A stretch of 64,000 nt of DNA from positions 228,914,024 to 228,978,023 of the forward strand of contig NC_134571.1 in NCBI RefSeq assembly GCF_050947875.1, written 5' to 3'. This DNA comes from Dermacentor variabilis (taxonomy: Eukaryota > Arthropoda > Arachnida > Ixodida > Ixodidae). Below are positions 20,064-31,830 of this stretch, piece after piece. The stretch's first letter is position 1. The number at the start of each line of letters is the position of its first letter. The position numbers and the translations under genes are program-made. Under the pieces are notes generated by a model. It ran no database searches. It had not been told where the DNA came from and worked only from the letters and a program-made list of their open reading frames with translations.

Positions 20064-21599
20064 AGCATATAACTATAATGTGAGCGTCGGCGCAATCAAT
20101 AGACAATTCGATTTTATTTGTTATAGAGAAACAAATGGAGTGCAGTAGGCAATAGATAGATTTAAGCACATAGCTTCTTGGAGTTTAAAAAAAGATCTCT
20201 CTTGAAACCTGACGTGTGACGCGGCAAATTGCGAGTATACGATTTGCCGCGTAGTATATAATTGCGTGTTCGTGCATGAGGAGGCTTCTCAAAAGGACTT
20301 TCAAATGTTTCCATGGTATGGCAAGGTTATATTTTGATTCATCAAGTTTTTCTTTTTGTTTGTTCATATTGGTCAATTATGCTTAGAAAACGAACTGGAA
20401 ATCCCAATGGTTTTGTTTTTTACCGGGGGACACAAAGTTGAGCCATTGTTTTGAAACAAACTTTTATTTAAAGGTGGTTACAAGTAACACGGACACCCTC
20501 GCTCATGACAAAACAACTTTCACTCGCTGTGTCTAGACACTTGGTTCAAGTTGCATGTAATGCTTCATCTCCAAGCTTTGTGTGGTTTCTGAAAAGCATT
20601 GTGAAATCTACACGGTGTTTTTATTTTACACCTCCTCATTTCATAGTACAAAATCTGAAACGCGTAAAGAAGAAGAATCAGGCCAGCACACATTCGCAGA
20701 AACGAACTCTTCACAGTGCAGTCGACAAGTGCAAAAGTTACAGCAGAAACTGTCAGTCACATGATATGAGCAAAACATAACTGTTCTTGTCGCGGGAAAG
20801 CCTCAGTCCCATGCCGAGATTAACACATATGGTGGTCGTCAAGAAAGTGGTCATCATTGGCTTTGTTTGAAAGATTTTCATAAAATAGAAACTGAATGTC
20901 TCGAGTATTTATTACAAGGGAAGTAGAAACTCGCACAGCTTCTAAACAGCACTTTATAGTGCTAAATTTATGCTGGCTATTGATAGTAATAAATAGTATG
21001 CCTGTTACAACTGTTTAACAAGACAGAAGCTCACAGGAATATGAAGGCTTGAAGTGATAAACAGTGTTTGGAGGAGAAATGTAGCCTTTCGACAAAGATT
21101 TCTCTTCACCAGTGCCGCAATTGAGTTCTCAACAGCAATCTCTATGCACGCTTAGCTCACTGTCCCACACCCTCAATGTAGGATGAAGAGGAGAATAAGA
21201 TAGTGCGTAGACTGAAGTTGAAGTGTAGAAAAGAAATGGGGAGACAGTGAAAGAGAAGGTAGGAGCACTGTTGTAGGTTATTCTTCCAAGGTTACTCCTC
21301 CAAGATAAAAAAGAAAACATTAAATGTGTAAGGAAGCATTGCCAATTGTTATTATGCCTACTCAAATGAGAGATGCACAATAAGGGATGCTGTATAAAAT
21401 TGATCTGATATGTAGAGTGGCCTAAAGCTTTCTGCATAGTCTTTACAATCATTATGACACTGTCTGCTGCAGCCAAATAAGCAGAAGTTTCAACTGAGTG
21501 CTCATGACCAGAGCAACTTATCCACAGACTGCACACAACACTACTGCATATGCCCTCTATTTTGGTAATCTGGAAAGTAAAAGTTTATTCAAATGCAAT
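20063..21599. other. Unassigned segment
   Basis: AT-rich sequence. A minus-strand AATAAAAG near 20462-20470 could be a polyadenylation signal, but no coding sequence supports a gene. Frames such as 21129-21536 minus show no domain. Confidence 0.35.
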
Positions 21600-21825
21600 A
21601 AAAAACATCACATTGAACACAAAATCTAGATAGAATTATGAGGCATGCCACAGTGCGGGACTTGGTATTACTTTTGACCACCTTGAATTCTGTGATGTGC
21701 ACCTAAATTCCACTACACGCTTTTTTTTTCATTTCACCAGCACTGAGATGCAGCCACCTTTGCTAGGATTGAACCCGTAAGCTCGAGATCAGCAGTGCAA
21801 CAACATAACTACTGCGCTACTGAGT
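21600..21825 (-). mobile_element. Ruka-like tRNA-derived SINE, diverged
   Basis: The minus strand has an A-box-like GTAGCGCAGTAG (about 21820-21810), a B-box GGGTTCAATCC (21776-21766), then body words shared with the 53.1-kb SINE: TTAGGTGCAC, AGGTGGTCA and GGCATGCCTCATAAT. The order matches the tick Ruka SINE as I remember it. It is too diverged and lacks a cloverleaf, so it is not a tRNA gene. Confidence 0.7.
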
Positions 21826-22532
21826 GTTTACAGAAATTTATAAGTAGCAAAACACATTGGAGGCTTTTGCACACTGAAACACTACACACAATCCAATGCA
21901 CTTCATTAAATCTACGTACAGACATACTTACCAGTGGCTCATATGACAAGCATGGAGGCACCTGCCGTGCTTTAACACACGTACCATACAGCAGCTGCCA
22001 CATAGCCACATACCAGAGATGACCTCTGAGTCTGTACCTATTTTCACAGAACACTTACCAGCAGCTCATACAACAAGAACGGAGGCATCTCTCGTGCTCT
22101 AACACACATGCCATCCAGCTGTGACATATGGCTGCACACCCCAGACAAAAACAGACGGGCTAATCATCAGAGACCACATGTCATGATTTTTTAACATGTG
22201 AGTCCTCAACCTGCTTCAATAAGACATGACAGCACAGCACTACTGCACCACTTCTCTCTTCCTAACTGCACTGGAGGCTTGTTACCAGTAATCGTGCCCT
22301 ACTGACGTGGTTATCTCTTCAGTTTCTATGTTGCTGTCCCTAAGCTGTTGTTTAAGGGCTTCCTTTTGAGCTCCAGTGGGCCTTAAAAGGCTGCGACAAT
22401 CTAGGGTTTCTTGTACAGTGAAATCCTAACAGGTGCACAATTTTTTTGTTGGCTGGTTCATTTGAATGGTCTGGTATCTTTCTTTTTTTTGTCACTTTCA
22501 ACAAGCATGAAAACTGGCTCAAACAAATTGCT
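21826..22532. other. Unassigned segment
   Basis: Contains two short diverged tandem stretches around CATATGACAAGCATGGAGGCACCTG (about 21939) and its neighbour near 22066 (AACAAGAACGGAGGCATCTC), suggesting an old local duplication of about 125 bp. No gene was seen. Confidence 0.4.
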
Positions 22533-22600
22533 TGCCTTGAATGAATGAATGAATGAATGAATGAATGAATGAATGAATGAATGAATGAATGAATGAATGC
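22533..22600 (-). repeat. (ATTC)n tail of LINE-2
   Basis: On the plus strand this is GAAT repeated about 16 times. It follows AATAAAGC on the minus strand, which fits the microsatellite 3' tail of an L2-like LINE. Confidence 0.85.
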
Positions 22601-22879
22601 TTTATTTAGACAGTACATTGTCTGGGATGTAGGGGCTAAAGGCAGATACAACTGTATGACAAAGGCCCCCTACCCGTACATTGCTCAGAGGGTGGAACAT
22701 CATGAAAATACAGTGGAACAATGTAGAAACAAGCAAAAAAAAACAAAATGCATGCGGCAAGCAATCAAGTATACAAAGACGTGAGATTGTTACACTTTAT
22801 ACATAATATATCATCAGTAATGAGCGAGAACATGGAAAGACTTAAGCAAGCAAATAATACGTATGTGTGTTACAAAACA

Positions 22880-23424
22880 TTATATTGCAAATAGTAGAAA
22901 AAATATAAGAGAAAAACGACTAAAATAAAAAGAAAAGTTATCGAGACCGCAAGGACAGTTAAGTACCATTAGGAACATAGCATAATTAACCTTTTTCTTT
23001 AGACTGTAAGCAGATCTGCATTCCTGAATAATAGTAGCAATTTCTGGATTATTATTTAGGAAGTCAGGTACTAGGTAGGCGAGTGTTTGAGTACCATATT
23101 TGGTTCTAAACATAGGTTTTCTAAGTCTGTTATGCCTAAGGTGATATTGCGAGTTGTCGGATGACAAAAATGTGGACAGGGTAATTGGGTCATGCAGAAT
23201 TTCCCTACGTACGTATACCATAACAAGCCTTAGTTGGAATAAATTATCTATTGTGAGTATGTTTTGCTTGGAAAAGTATGGTGCAGTGCGGTCACTACGT
23301 TGAATGTTTTCTATGCAACGCACAGCTTTTTTTTGTAGGATTATTAACCAATCTAAATTTGTCTTAGTAGTTGTACCCCAGATTAGTAGACAATAGTGTA
23401 TATGTGAATGAACAAGGGCATAGC
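22880..23424 (-). pseudogene. LINE-2 C-terminal domain
   Basis: The frame reads YALVHSHIHYCLLIWG just inside the insertion junction, then CIENIQRSDRTAPYFSKQNILTI, which match the region after the RT thumb in L2/CR1 LINEs. An Arg-rich/Phe-rich tail follows to 22880. This is the continuation of 25552-25995. Confidence 0.8.
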
Positions 23425-25547
23425 ATTAACCCCGAGAACGAACTACAGAGGGGCTACGAGCGCCGCTCGCGTGACGTCAGGGCACGGACTCACGCCTGTC
23501 GTCTGCTACAGTTCGAGGACAGTGACTATAGTTCGGGCGGTGTCCAGGTGCTTTCTGCGGTGTTTTCGTTTGTTCGCCGTCGTTCTCTCTGCTTGTATAC
23601 TTACCGCGGCCGTCTCCAATATATTTTTACGAAGTCTTCATTCGCGAAAATTTATTTGAAGAGCTCATTTCTTAGACGAAAATGCAGCTCTCAAAGGCCA
23701 CGTTACAGTGGCAGCCAAAGGAGCGCAGACCAGCGCATTGCGGGTTTTCCATGCGCGGATCTACAACCGCAAAAACGCAGTACATAAGAATCCAGTTATG
23801 ATAACATACCTGCTGCGGTGCAACGAGTATGTCCCAAACAAGTTACGCTAGAACTTCTACAACAGTTACTTTGATTTACACGACTTCACAACAGTTACAC
23901 CACTTCTACAACAGTTACTTTGATTTTAATCCGCTAAAACAGGTTTGCTCACCACGAGTGGTTCATGGTATAATATCGAATTTTTGCATTTCTTCAGAGA
24001 AACGCTCGGCAGTAACATGAGGACATAATTAACACTGCTGTTTAGATTCTACAAGCACTACTTGCTTCTTTATCTGCTTCTCAAAATTAGACGGTTCTTC
24101 ACGTGTTTATTTTAAGTGGCGGTAACTTGAAGTAAAGCTAATGAAGGCTTACACTTATTTGCAGAATACGAAAAGTAATGTACCAATATATATTCCCTTT
24201 TCCGTGCTACACGTTCAACTCGATCCCTTGAGAAATTTACTGGTGCTTGTTGCTTGAGGAATAAACATGACGAATCTGTTTGGCGAACTGACACAGGCTG
24301 CTCGGGCCAATTTTTTTAGTGAAATATGCCTTTCGGACCGGATGGTTGCAGCCAGGAAGAAGTCGAAGCGTCAATCATGGTTAGTATGGGACATATTGAA
24401 AATATCATAATTCCCCGGTGGAGGGTCAAAAATCAAGTGAAATATGCAAGGCCTGTGGTGTTTTCTTTATAAAGGTTTGCGAGGTACTCTTTTATGTACC
24501 GACGAAGCAAACAGTTCTTCGTTTGTATAATTAAACAACGTTGGACCGAGACATGGTGAGGCAGAAGGTGCTTGAATTTTCCTTTTCTAGGCAATCTAAG
24601 CTGCGCTGTAGTACCTCTAGAATACTTTACGCATTCCAATTGGCGCTGTAAAAAATGCGTTATGGTTTCAATTCGAAGTTGTAGTGAACTGATGGGTTTC
24701 GCGAACAATGGGTGCTTGCCATAACGACAGTCGAGTGCTACCGTTACGTGAAGGGTGTGCCATACTGTCGATAATGGCTGGGCCACCATGAAACATTTCA
24801 TCGCTTGCAATTGATTGGCTCTTGATCTTAACCACGAAACTTTTCTCTCAAGTGATTGCTACTATGGTATTTGTGAATTAACTATGTAAATACTTTACAT
24901 GACGCGCCGTCGTGTTAGCAGCCATGAGGAATTCGTTTTTTCGAGGCCTGTTTCAGAGAGGGTTTGTGAAAGTAGCAGAAAACATTTTTTTGACCATTTA
25001 ATAGTGCGTAAAAGAAATATAGGCGCCCAATAATGCGCGCCTAACTCTTTTTTTTACATATTAATAAATGGCCATACTTGATTAGAAGGACTAACCAGAG
25101 TAATAAGAACCATGATGACAGCTTCGCTGGGCAGTGTCTTTCGATCACGGATAACACGTTGACCCCAATTAGCAAGATTTTTCTTCCATGTAAAATGCAA
25201 TGTCTCCCATAGCTAAATACTAAGGGTGTGTGTAGCTAAGTACTAAGAATCATACACATCTTCGCTTGTTGAATTTGCACACATTGTTTTTACGCAATAT
25301 TTATGGACAGGCACGGCGCACATATGCATTGTAAAACCAGTAGACCCCTTCAAGGCTACATAGCTTGCGATATCCGAGCCGCAAGTTTTCTCGACCCACG
25401 CGCTCTTGGAGCTGTCGTTCAGGCACGACAGCGGAGAGAAGCAATACGCACGGCACACACGAAGGGAACGAGCGCGCGGCAACCGAGCGTCCCGGCCGTG
25501 GCGTCACTTGCGAGAGGACGCCGCTCCAAATCCTCGTCGCTAATAGC
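23425..25547. mobile_element. 2.1-kb insertion inside LINE-2, possible DNA transposon
   Basis: The same LINE reading stops at about 25548 and resumes at about 23424, so the sequence between is inserted. ATAGC occurs at 23420-23424 and 25543-25547, a possible 5-bp TSD. Ends are loosely inverted: ATTAACCCCGAG against, on the other strand, ATTAGCGACGAG, each followed by a GAGCG..CG and GTGACG word. No transposase was found; internal sequence is AT-rich. It is probably non-autonomous. Confidence 0.55.
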
Positions 25548-25551
25548 TGTA

Positions 25552-26810
25552 GTTTTAACCATTTTGGCACCAAGGTTCTAGTATTATACAATTTAGAAAT
25601 TGACCTCACATATTTGCATGTATCTTGGTAACATGTGGTGTCCAGCTCAAGTTCTCTTCAAAGACGACACCTAGAAATTTGTAAGTAGAAACCCGCTCGA
25701 TAGCACAATTCTTGAATTGAATACAGGTACTATAGTCATCAGGCTTACTACGGTTTTTAAGAATAATATATTTAGTCTTTTGTACATTTAGTTCAAGTTG
25801 ATTGCAATGAAACCAGTGTGATAGATTAGTTAACCATCTATTAGCTGCCTTTTCAAGTTCAAAGAAGTGTTTACCTGTAAAAAAAATACTTGTGTCGTCT
25901 GCATAGAGAAGTATGTCAGGAGTTCGCGGTATGTTGACAAGATCATTTATATAAAGAATAAAGAATAATGGTCCAAGGATAGAGCCTTGCGGCACGCCAT
26001 ATTTTATCGGCTGTAATTGAGAACGCTGACCAGGCTAGTAAATTGCACCCTGTTGGATAGATAACAGCGTAGTAGATTTAATACCAAACCTCTAACACCG
26101 TAGTGTGGGAGTTTGTGAAACTAAATGGGATGCTTAATAGAATAGAACGCCTTTTTAACGTCTAGAAATAAACCAAGGATGTATTGCTTATTATCAATAT
26201 TATTAGCTAATTTTTCTTTAATATCTAAGAGCGCCATTTCGGTTGAGTTCTCTTCACGGAAGCCAAATTTCTGCTTGGAAAGCATTTGGTGGTCGCCAAT
26301 AAACTTCATTATTCGTGATTTTAATGTATATTCTAAGAATTTAGAAAATAAAGGTGGCACAGATATAGGCCGATAGTTATTCAAGTCATTATGAGAGCCA
26401 CCTTTGTGAATGACTACTACTCTGGCTATCTTCATGCCTTCAGGAAAGGTACCTGTGGTGAAAGCTTGAGTGCAGATGTGCTGAAGTGGGCCACGTAGTA
26501 ATTCGGCAACATGTTTAATTGGGTCAGCCTTAATGTCATCATAGCCAGCGGCAGTACTATTATTTAATGATTTAAGGTATATAACAATTTTTAATTCACT
26601 ACAAGAAGTCAAGAAAATAGATTGCGCGCAGAAAGAAGAAATATATTGTTCACAGTCATTTGTTGTATTATTTGTCTTAGCTGCCGCACCAGAAGTTAGG
26701 AAATGATTATTAAATTTGTACGCTAGGTCGGCTTCCGTGAGCTCAACGCCGTCAATGGTTAGTGTCGTAGGAAGGCTAGCCTTTGTTTCCCCTATGAGAA
26801 GACGTGCCAA
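25552..26810 (-). pseudogene. LINE-2 reverse transcriptase
   Basis: 26810-26121 carries fingers and palm blocks (STAAGYDDI, VVVIHKGGSHNDLNNYRPIS, QKFGFREENSTEMALLDI, LGLFLDVKKAFYSIKH). A frame change leads to 25995-25606 with MPQGSILGPLFFILYINDL, the catalytic ILLYADDTSIFF and YKFLGVVFEENLSW. Another frame change gives VRSISKLYNTRTLVPKWLKLQL up to the insertion at 25548. Confidence 0.88.
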
Positions 26811-26845
26811 GTTCCAAGCTTTCCTGGGATTACTGCAAACCCCAG

Positions 26846-27960
26846 CTAACCTGACTGATAATATTGAATACGAGCTCTCTTCAAATCTGAGTTTAATTTG
26901 TTGCGAACTTTTTTGTATTCATGTAATAGAGATATGTCTCTTAGTCTAATGAAGTTACGGTATAGTTTATCTCGTTCTCTAATTCTATTGTAAAGATCTC
27001 TGTTAATCCATGGTTTCCTGGACTTGCTGTGCCTTTTGTAGTGTTGCAGTGGGAAGGCAGCATCATAGCAGTTCCTTACATGTTGTAGGAACAGATCATA
27101 CGATACGTTAGGGTTTTGGTCACTGTACACATCACTCCAGTCGATGCTTTCAATACTAGTATGAAATGTCGACAAGGCATTGGTATTGAATGAGCGATAT
27201 GCAACAGGAGCATCGTTAACATCATGTTTTTCTTTCTTTATCGCAGGGAAAAAACAAAACACTGATAAATGATCGCTCAGATTAGTCGTTAGCACAAAAG
27301 CATTGACGTCATTTCTATCATGGTTAGTTATACATAGGTCTAGTAGAGTTTCACTTACAGTTGTTATTCTGGTAGGTAATCCTATTAAGTTTGTGCACGA
27401 GAATGACTCAACGACATATAAAAATTGACTACTATGTGAGCTAAGTAATAGCAGATAAATATTAAAATCACCAACAAGGACAATACGCAAATTTCTTAAG
27501 GACGCATGTTCAAGAACAGCAGTTATAAATAAAAAAAATTCTTGAGTATACCCTGATGGGGGTGATACATTGAGGCAATCAGAGATGTTACAGAATGAGC
27601 TGCAATCGATTCATAATGTGCGCAAACACAACCAAATCCAGGAACCACCTCATATAAGATATCTTCTTTGATATATAGTGACACTCCACCACCACTGCGA
27701 TTCGGTCTATACACACCTTCATATTTGTATCCTTCGAAAAATACTACATCGAACGCATATGAGTACCAGTTTTCAGTGAAGGCTAAAAAATGAAACGTGT
27801 GATCTAATGAATCAAGCAGCACATCAGGTTGTTTGTTTCCAAGACTGCGTATGTTTAAGTGAAAAATCGACATGCTGTCCTGCTTCTTAAAAGAGGGGCA
27901 CTGCACAAGAGATTTAAAAGATTCAGCATCATGATATATGGCTTCATGTAAGATAGCCAT
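26846..27960 (-). pseudogene. LINE-2 AP-like endonuclease
   Basis: 27960-27523 holds the N-terminal half of an exonuclease/endonuclease/phosphatase fold (IFHLNIRSL, LAFTENW where TETW is usual, GGGVSLYIKED). 27490-26846 in another frame holds VLVGDFNI and SDHLSVF, the Asp/Asn and His blocks, then a linker to RT. The domain nicks target DNA in LINE retrotransposition. It is frame-broken here. Confidence 0.85.
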
Positions 27961-28373
27961 AGCAGTAACACTAGCAATTGTAATAATGCGAAGGATAAAA
28001 GAAAAGAAGCCATTCTGCGAATCTTATCAAGGTCACTTTCACTGTTGATGCGCAGTGCTCGATCACCAGGCACCTTGCGCACAAAAAACTTGCCATTTTT
28101 GTACCACACGAGCTGATAATGATGCTCCTCAGCTTTTACTTTCATTAGCCAGAGAAGTTTCTTGTTCTGTGGCGTCAGATTGTCAAGGAAATACACGCCA
28201 GAATTTGCGATTTTTAATTCGGCTTTCTTAACCATCCATTGATCACGTGTGACACGTGATGCGAAACGGACGAGCACGGCAGGAACTTTGCCAGCCTTTG
28301 GCGGCAGTCTATGCACGCCAGCCACACCCTCAGAGACTTCCCCATCGGTTATTGCGTGTCTGATTGAGTCCAT
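27855..28373 (-). pseudogene. LINE-2 ORF1, C-terminal part
   Basis: From the ATG at 28373 the frame has VHRLPPKAGKVPAVLVRFASR and LTPQNKKLLWLMKVKA, then WYKNGKFFVRK. These resemble the RNA-binding C-terminal region of L2-type ORF1 proteins. The last 60 or so residues are hydrophobic and overlap the endonuclease frame, so they are probably out of frame. The coiled-coil N-terminus is missing, cut off by sequence next to the MITE. Confidence 0.7.
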
Positions 28374-28385
28374 TTTTGCTCTTAA

Positions 28386-29110
28386 GAGGAAGCTCTAGCT
28401 CAGGCCCAACTCCGACGCGGCCTATTCAAATACATGTAGAAACGCAAAAACGTTTTTCTGAAATAACTCCAGGACCGATTTTAATGAAATTTGTTGCATA
28501 TGAAAGAGAAAGTTAAATTCTAGTGACCGTTGGAAGCGGAATTGCGATTTCGGGACTGAATTTTGTTAAAACGATTTTAAAACATTCAACAGCTTGAAAA
28601 AAAATAGAATCACGAAATTTACAAATTCATAGCTGTGCATCAAAAACAGATAGCGCGGTTCTGTAAACGGCATCCATTAGATCATTCAAAGCGGACAAAT
28701 TATGTATGTCATTTTACATATTACGTAATTTGTTACGTTGGTTACAAGGGTTCTGCAAAAGCTGTATTTTCATATTACTAAATTTTTTTTTATATGCGTG
28801 TGTAACATATCAATTTTGTCCTCTTTAGATGCACTATTAGATCCCATTCACAGAATTCCATTATCATTTGTCATTGCTAACTTACAGAGTTGTAAACTTG
28901 ATGGTTTCGATTTTTAAAAATTTTCGATTTTCGCCAATTTTTAAGGAAAAATTGACGACCTAACTAAAAATTCGAATCAACAGTCACCAGATTTTAAGTT
29001 TTTCTTTGAAATGTAACAACCCTCGTCAAACTTGGTGCAGTGGTTGCCGAGGAAAACGAAGTCTCCTTTTACATGTATTTAGATAGAAGCACTCGAGCTA
29101 AAGCTTCCTC
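28386..29110. mobile_element. TTAA-flanked MITE (piggyBac-like)
   Basis: The element is 725 bp with 16-bp TIRs (GAGGAAGCTCTAGCTC against GAGGAAGCTTTAGCTC on the other strand; one mismatch). It is flanked by TTAA at 28382-28385 and 29111-29114, the target duplication typical of piggyBac-family transposons. Inside the TIRs both ends carry CTATxxAAATACATGTA (28420s; about 29085-29070), so the inverted similarity extends to about 55 bp. The interior is AT-rich with no open frame. A CTC/GAG pair outside each TTAA makes the junctions palindromic. Confidence 0.85.
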
Positions 29111-29114
29111 TTAA

Positions 29115-30775
29115 GAGTGCTGAGCTTGACACTGCTTTGGCTGCTTCCAGCTTTGTTATACTCTGCAATGCTTCCAGCTGTTATACTGTGCAATGCCTGG
29201 CTTGCCTCACATGTTTCTTCGGGTGAGCTCTCGTGGTCCTTGTCGCTGCTAGTTAGATTAGCGATGACCACACAGTGAATTTTCTTGCACACTGTAAAGT
29301 ATATAAGATGGTCATAGTAAGGTGCACATGTAAATATGTACACACACTGCGCATTCCTTGAACCTGAAATGACAGCAACACCATCTCCCACTTTTGACAC
29401 TTTGTATGAGAGCCCTTTAATAGAGTGAGATGGCACAGTCTATGTCCCATTTTCATTTAATTTGGCACAAGCTGCCATTTCAATGACAGACCTGTGGTTC
29501 TTCTGAATTGTGCTCAGCTTCTTACCCTTTGCCCTTTTCATCATCTGGGTAGCCCTCTTCATTAAAAATGATATGTCCAGTTCATGAGGGAAGCAAATAG
29601 TTTGTCACCACGCTTATACTTTTTTCCCTCCAGCCTAGTATGCTATAACGTCTTGTGCATGCTCTCAGGTGCATGTTAGGGTTGACAGCTGCTCTAGTCC
29701 TAAAGCAATAGGCCCACTCTTGCGGCCTAACAGCATAGTGGTCTTTGAAGTACTTCAGGAAGTTCCTCAGGTTTTCTTCCTCACCAAAAAGGAATTTTTT
29801 GAGATAATGTTCAAATGCCTTTTCCTGAAGGAAACCTAAGAGTAGCCGTATACTATGGTAGAGATGTTGCCTTAGCTGTTTCTCTACGCACTCGAGTATC
29901 TTCTTACGCCAATTCTTATCGACATGTCAGACACAGAGAAGTTTTTGTTTTGGGGCACCCATGACCACCATGCTTTGTAGAATTGCGAGGCATCATCAGA
30001 CATAAAGGTCTTAGCAGCCACTTTTTTGGCCATGGCCGACTCCAGACATTTGAAGAATGCTGTCAAAGTTTGCTCGTTCATCCGGTTGCAGATGAAATAA
30101 GCTATAGGTACACCTGATCCTACTTTATCTAGCACCAGAAGAGTGGTCAGCTCAAACTGGTACTCTGGAGTTCCATCTGGGGAGTCAAGACATACAGTCC
30201 CTGCAGGGCCCAATTCTTCTAGTAGCTCCTTCTGAGGCTCTGTCATGAGAACTAGAGCAAAGTGTGCTGAGGAAAATGTACCACTTGGGTCCACTGAACC
30301 TTGTGCCTTGTACAGGTTGACAAGTGTTTCACCTTTTTCTTTCATCACAATCACCCACAAGTCTCCACTGACAGTGTCATTATTGTGACAACGTTCAGGA
30401 GCAGCAATCTTAAACTGCCGTCTGGTGTTATGCAGGATTGAGCAGTCTGCTGAGTGCACTGGCCTCAGCTTGGATGCCACAGATGTTCTTATTCGTTTTA
30501 GGATGGTTTTCACGGGCACACCCCATGCTAGGTCCTCTGCTATGCTGTCCTTTTCCTTGTCACTCATTCTCAAGGGCTGAATTTCTGGTTTATGACCATA
30601 ATGGTTTCTTTGATACCTGACTTTTATGGTGGTGCCTTCAGGTGTCGCACTCTGAGTGTTGTCCTTTGTGACAGTAATAAATGAAAGATATATCTTACTA
30701 GACCTACAGCTCCCCTGACATTTCTCCCGATGGTCACTATGACCTTCCTTTTTCTTGCCTCGCCCGATCTATTAC
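29115..30775 (-). pseudogene. MULE transposase remnant
   Basis: The main frame (30775-29884, ATG at 30573) carries the Mutator-like transposase core: VCLDSPDGTPEYQFELTTLLV (first catalytic Asp, about residue 130 from 30573), GVPIAYFICNRM, then TFMSDDASQFYKAW (second Asp, about 193). Upstream in frame are CQGSCRSSK and HYGHKPEIQP, part of the N-terminal region. A frameshift after KAW moves to a frame with HVDKNWRKK and a TGA, then LRNFLKYF, EWAYCFRT and NMHLRACTRRY down to about 29640. 29436-29098 holds a further frame ending at the MITE. It cuts and pastes DNA when intact, but here it is disabled. Confidence 0.85.
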
Positions 30776-31568
30776 AGTAATAGTGGATCCTTGTCTCTCC
30801 ACTGATCAGCTTTTTTGGGGCTCGCAGGCAAAATTAACCAGCAGTTTTGGCTACTCTCTTCTTCTGCTTTCCATTAACGAAATACTGTAATGAGAGCACA
30901 AAATAGCATTAGATAGTGAGAAGTACTTTGGGGAGAGAGATTCATACAAAAATAATCACGTTGAAAGCCTTGGACACGGGCTAATGTAGAACTTATTTTA
31001 CTCCCTCACCTTAAAGTCGACCGTGTCATGAGGTCACCCTTGATATTGCTCAAATTTCTGTTGAAATTGAATTTCAAATGCGATGCACCATAATTTCAGG
31101 AAACTTACCATATTTGTTTTGTTTTAATAAGAAACAAATCTGAAACTTAAGCATGATCTATCCGCACTCCTTCCTCAATATTGAATCGGACTGTATGTTC
31201 ACCGCAATGCTGTTACGATGAGACAAAGACGAACTGACAGCACGTGGTGCAAACTACGTCCCAGAACAGTGTGAATCCCTTCTCTAAGTTTCTTCTTGAA
31301 AAGCTCTTTCTTTTCAAGAAGAGCTTGATTTTTTGCTGTAGATAAGGGATTGGCGAGGGAGTTTTCCATAGTCACGTGGTTATGATCTGGCTTGGGCATG
31401 CGCCTGGTTCGAAGAGGCAGCATTATGTGTGATTTCAATAAACCAGTTGCTAGTCTGCGTTCGTCCTGTCTTCTTCTACGTTGGTGTCTTTTCCCAAGCG
31501 CAGCTTAAGTTCACAAAAAGATGTCTTACCAAGTAGCCTCCTAACCCACTCTTCTTAAGAAAAAAGGA
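30776..31568. other. Unassigned segment
   Basis: A CAATAAACCAGTTGCTAGTC word near 31436-31455 resembles the 3' ends of some tick retroelements, but no partner LTR or coding sequence was found nearby. Confidence 0.3.
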
Positions 31569-31830
31569 TTGCGCGTGCGTCAAATTTCACTATATTTTAT
31601 AAAATCTACAACCAGAGTCCTTCACTTGAAGGACTGTGGTACTACTAAAGAATTTTCAGAAAGTACGCCGGGAGACCAAGCCGCTGACAGCCGCAATTTC
31701 AAGTGTGGTCCTAGACCTACGTCGGCCTACATTCGGACCTATTGCGACCTGCACTGAGGCGAAGACTACGCCACGCACGCAAGTAGCGCAGGGCAACGTC
31801 AGAACGCAGAGGAAATCCCTCCTCTGGTTT
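31569..31830 (+). repeat. Diverged dispersed repeat, copy 1
   Basis: Aligns by eye to 33582-33790 in the same orientation: ACTACTAAAGA, GGGAGACCA, GACCTGCACTGAGGCGAAGACTACGCCACGCACGC against GCATTGAGGCAAAGACTAGGCCACGCACGC, and AACGTCAGAACGCAGA. Identity looks about 70%. Function is unknown. Confidence 0.65.

Larger units (their letters stand above)
22533..28375 (-). mobile_element. LINE-2: L2/CR1-like LINE split by an insertion
   Basis: Minus-strand order: ORF1 remnant (28373-27855), AP endonuclease (27960-26846), RT (26810-25552), a 2.1-kb unrelated insertion (25547-23425), RT C-terminus (23424-22880), 3' UTR and (ATTC)n tail. The pieces lie in different frames, so the copy is dead. Counting out the insertion, it is close to full length. 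Confidence 0.85.

Noticed and set aside
22533..22600. Tandem GAAT run considered as CRISPR-like or satellite
   Set aside because: It is a simple 4-bp microsatellite at a LINE 3' end with no spacers.
27855..28020. Hydrophobic stretch read as a membrane protein
   Set aside because: It is the out-of-frame overlap of LINE-2 ORF1 and endonuclease; the correct frames encode the LINE proteins.
31199..31438. 79-codon minus frame near a CAATAAACCAG word
   Set aside because: There is no domain, and the AATAAA-like word lies on the opposite strand and suggests a degraded retroelement end instead.
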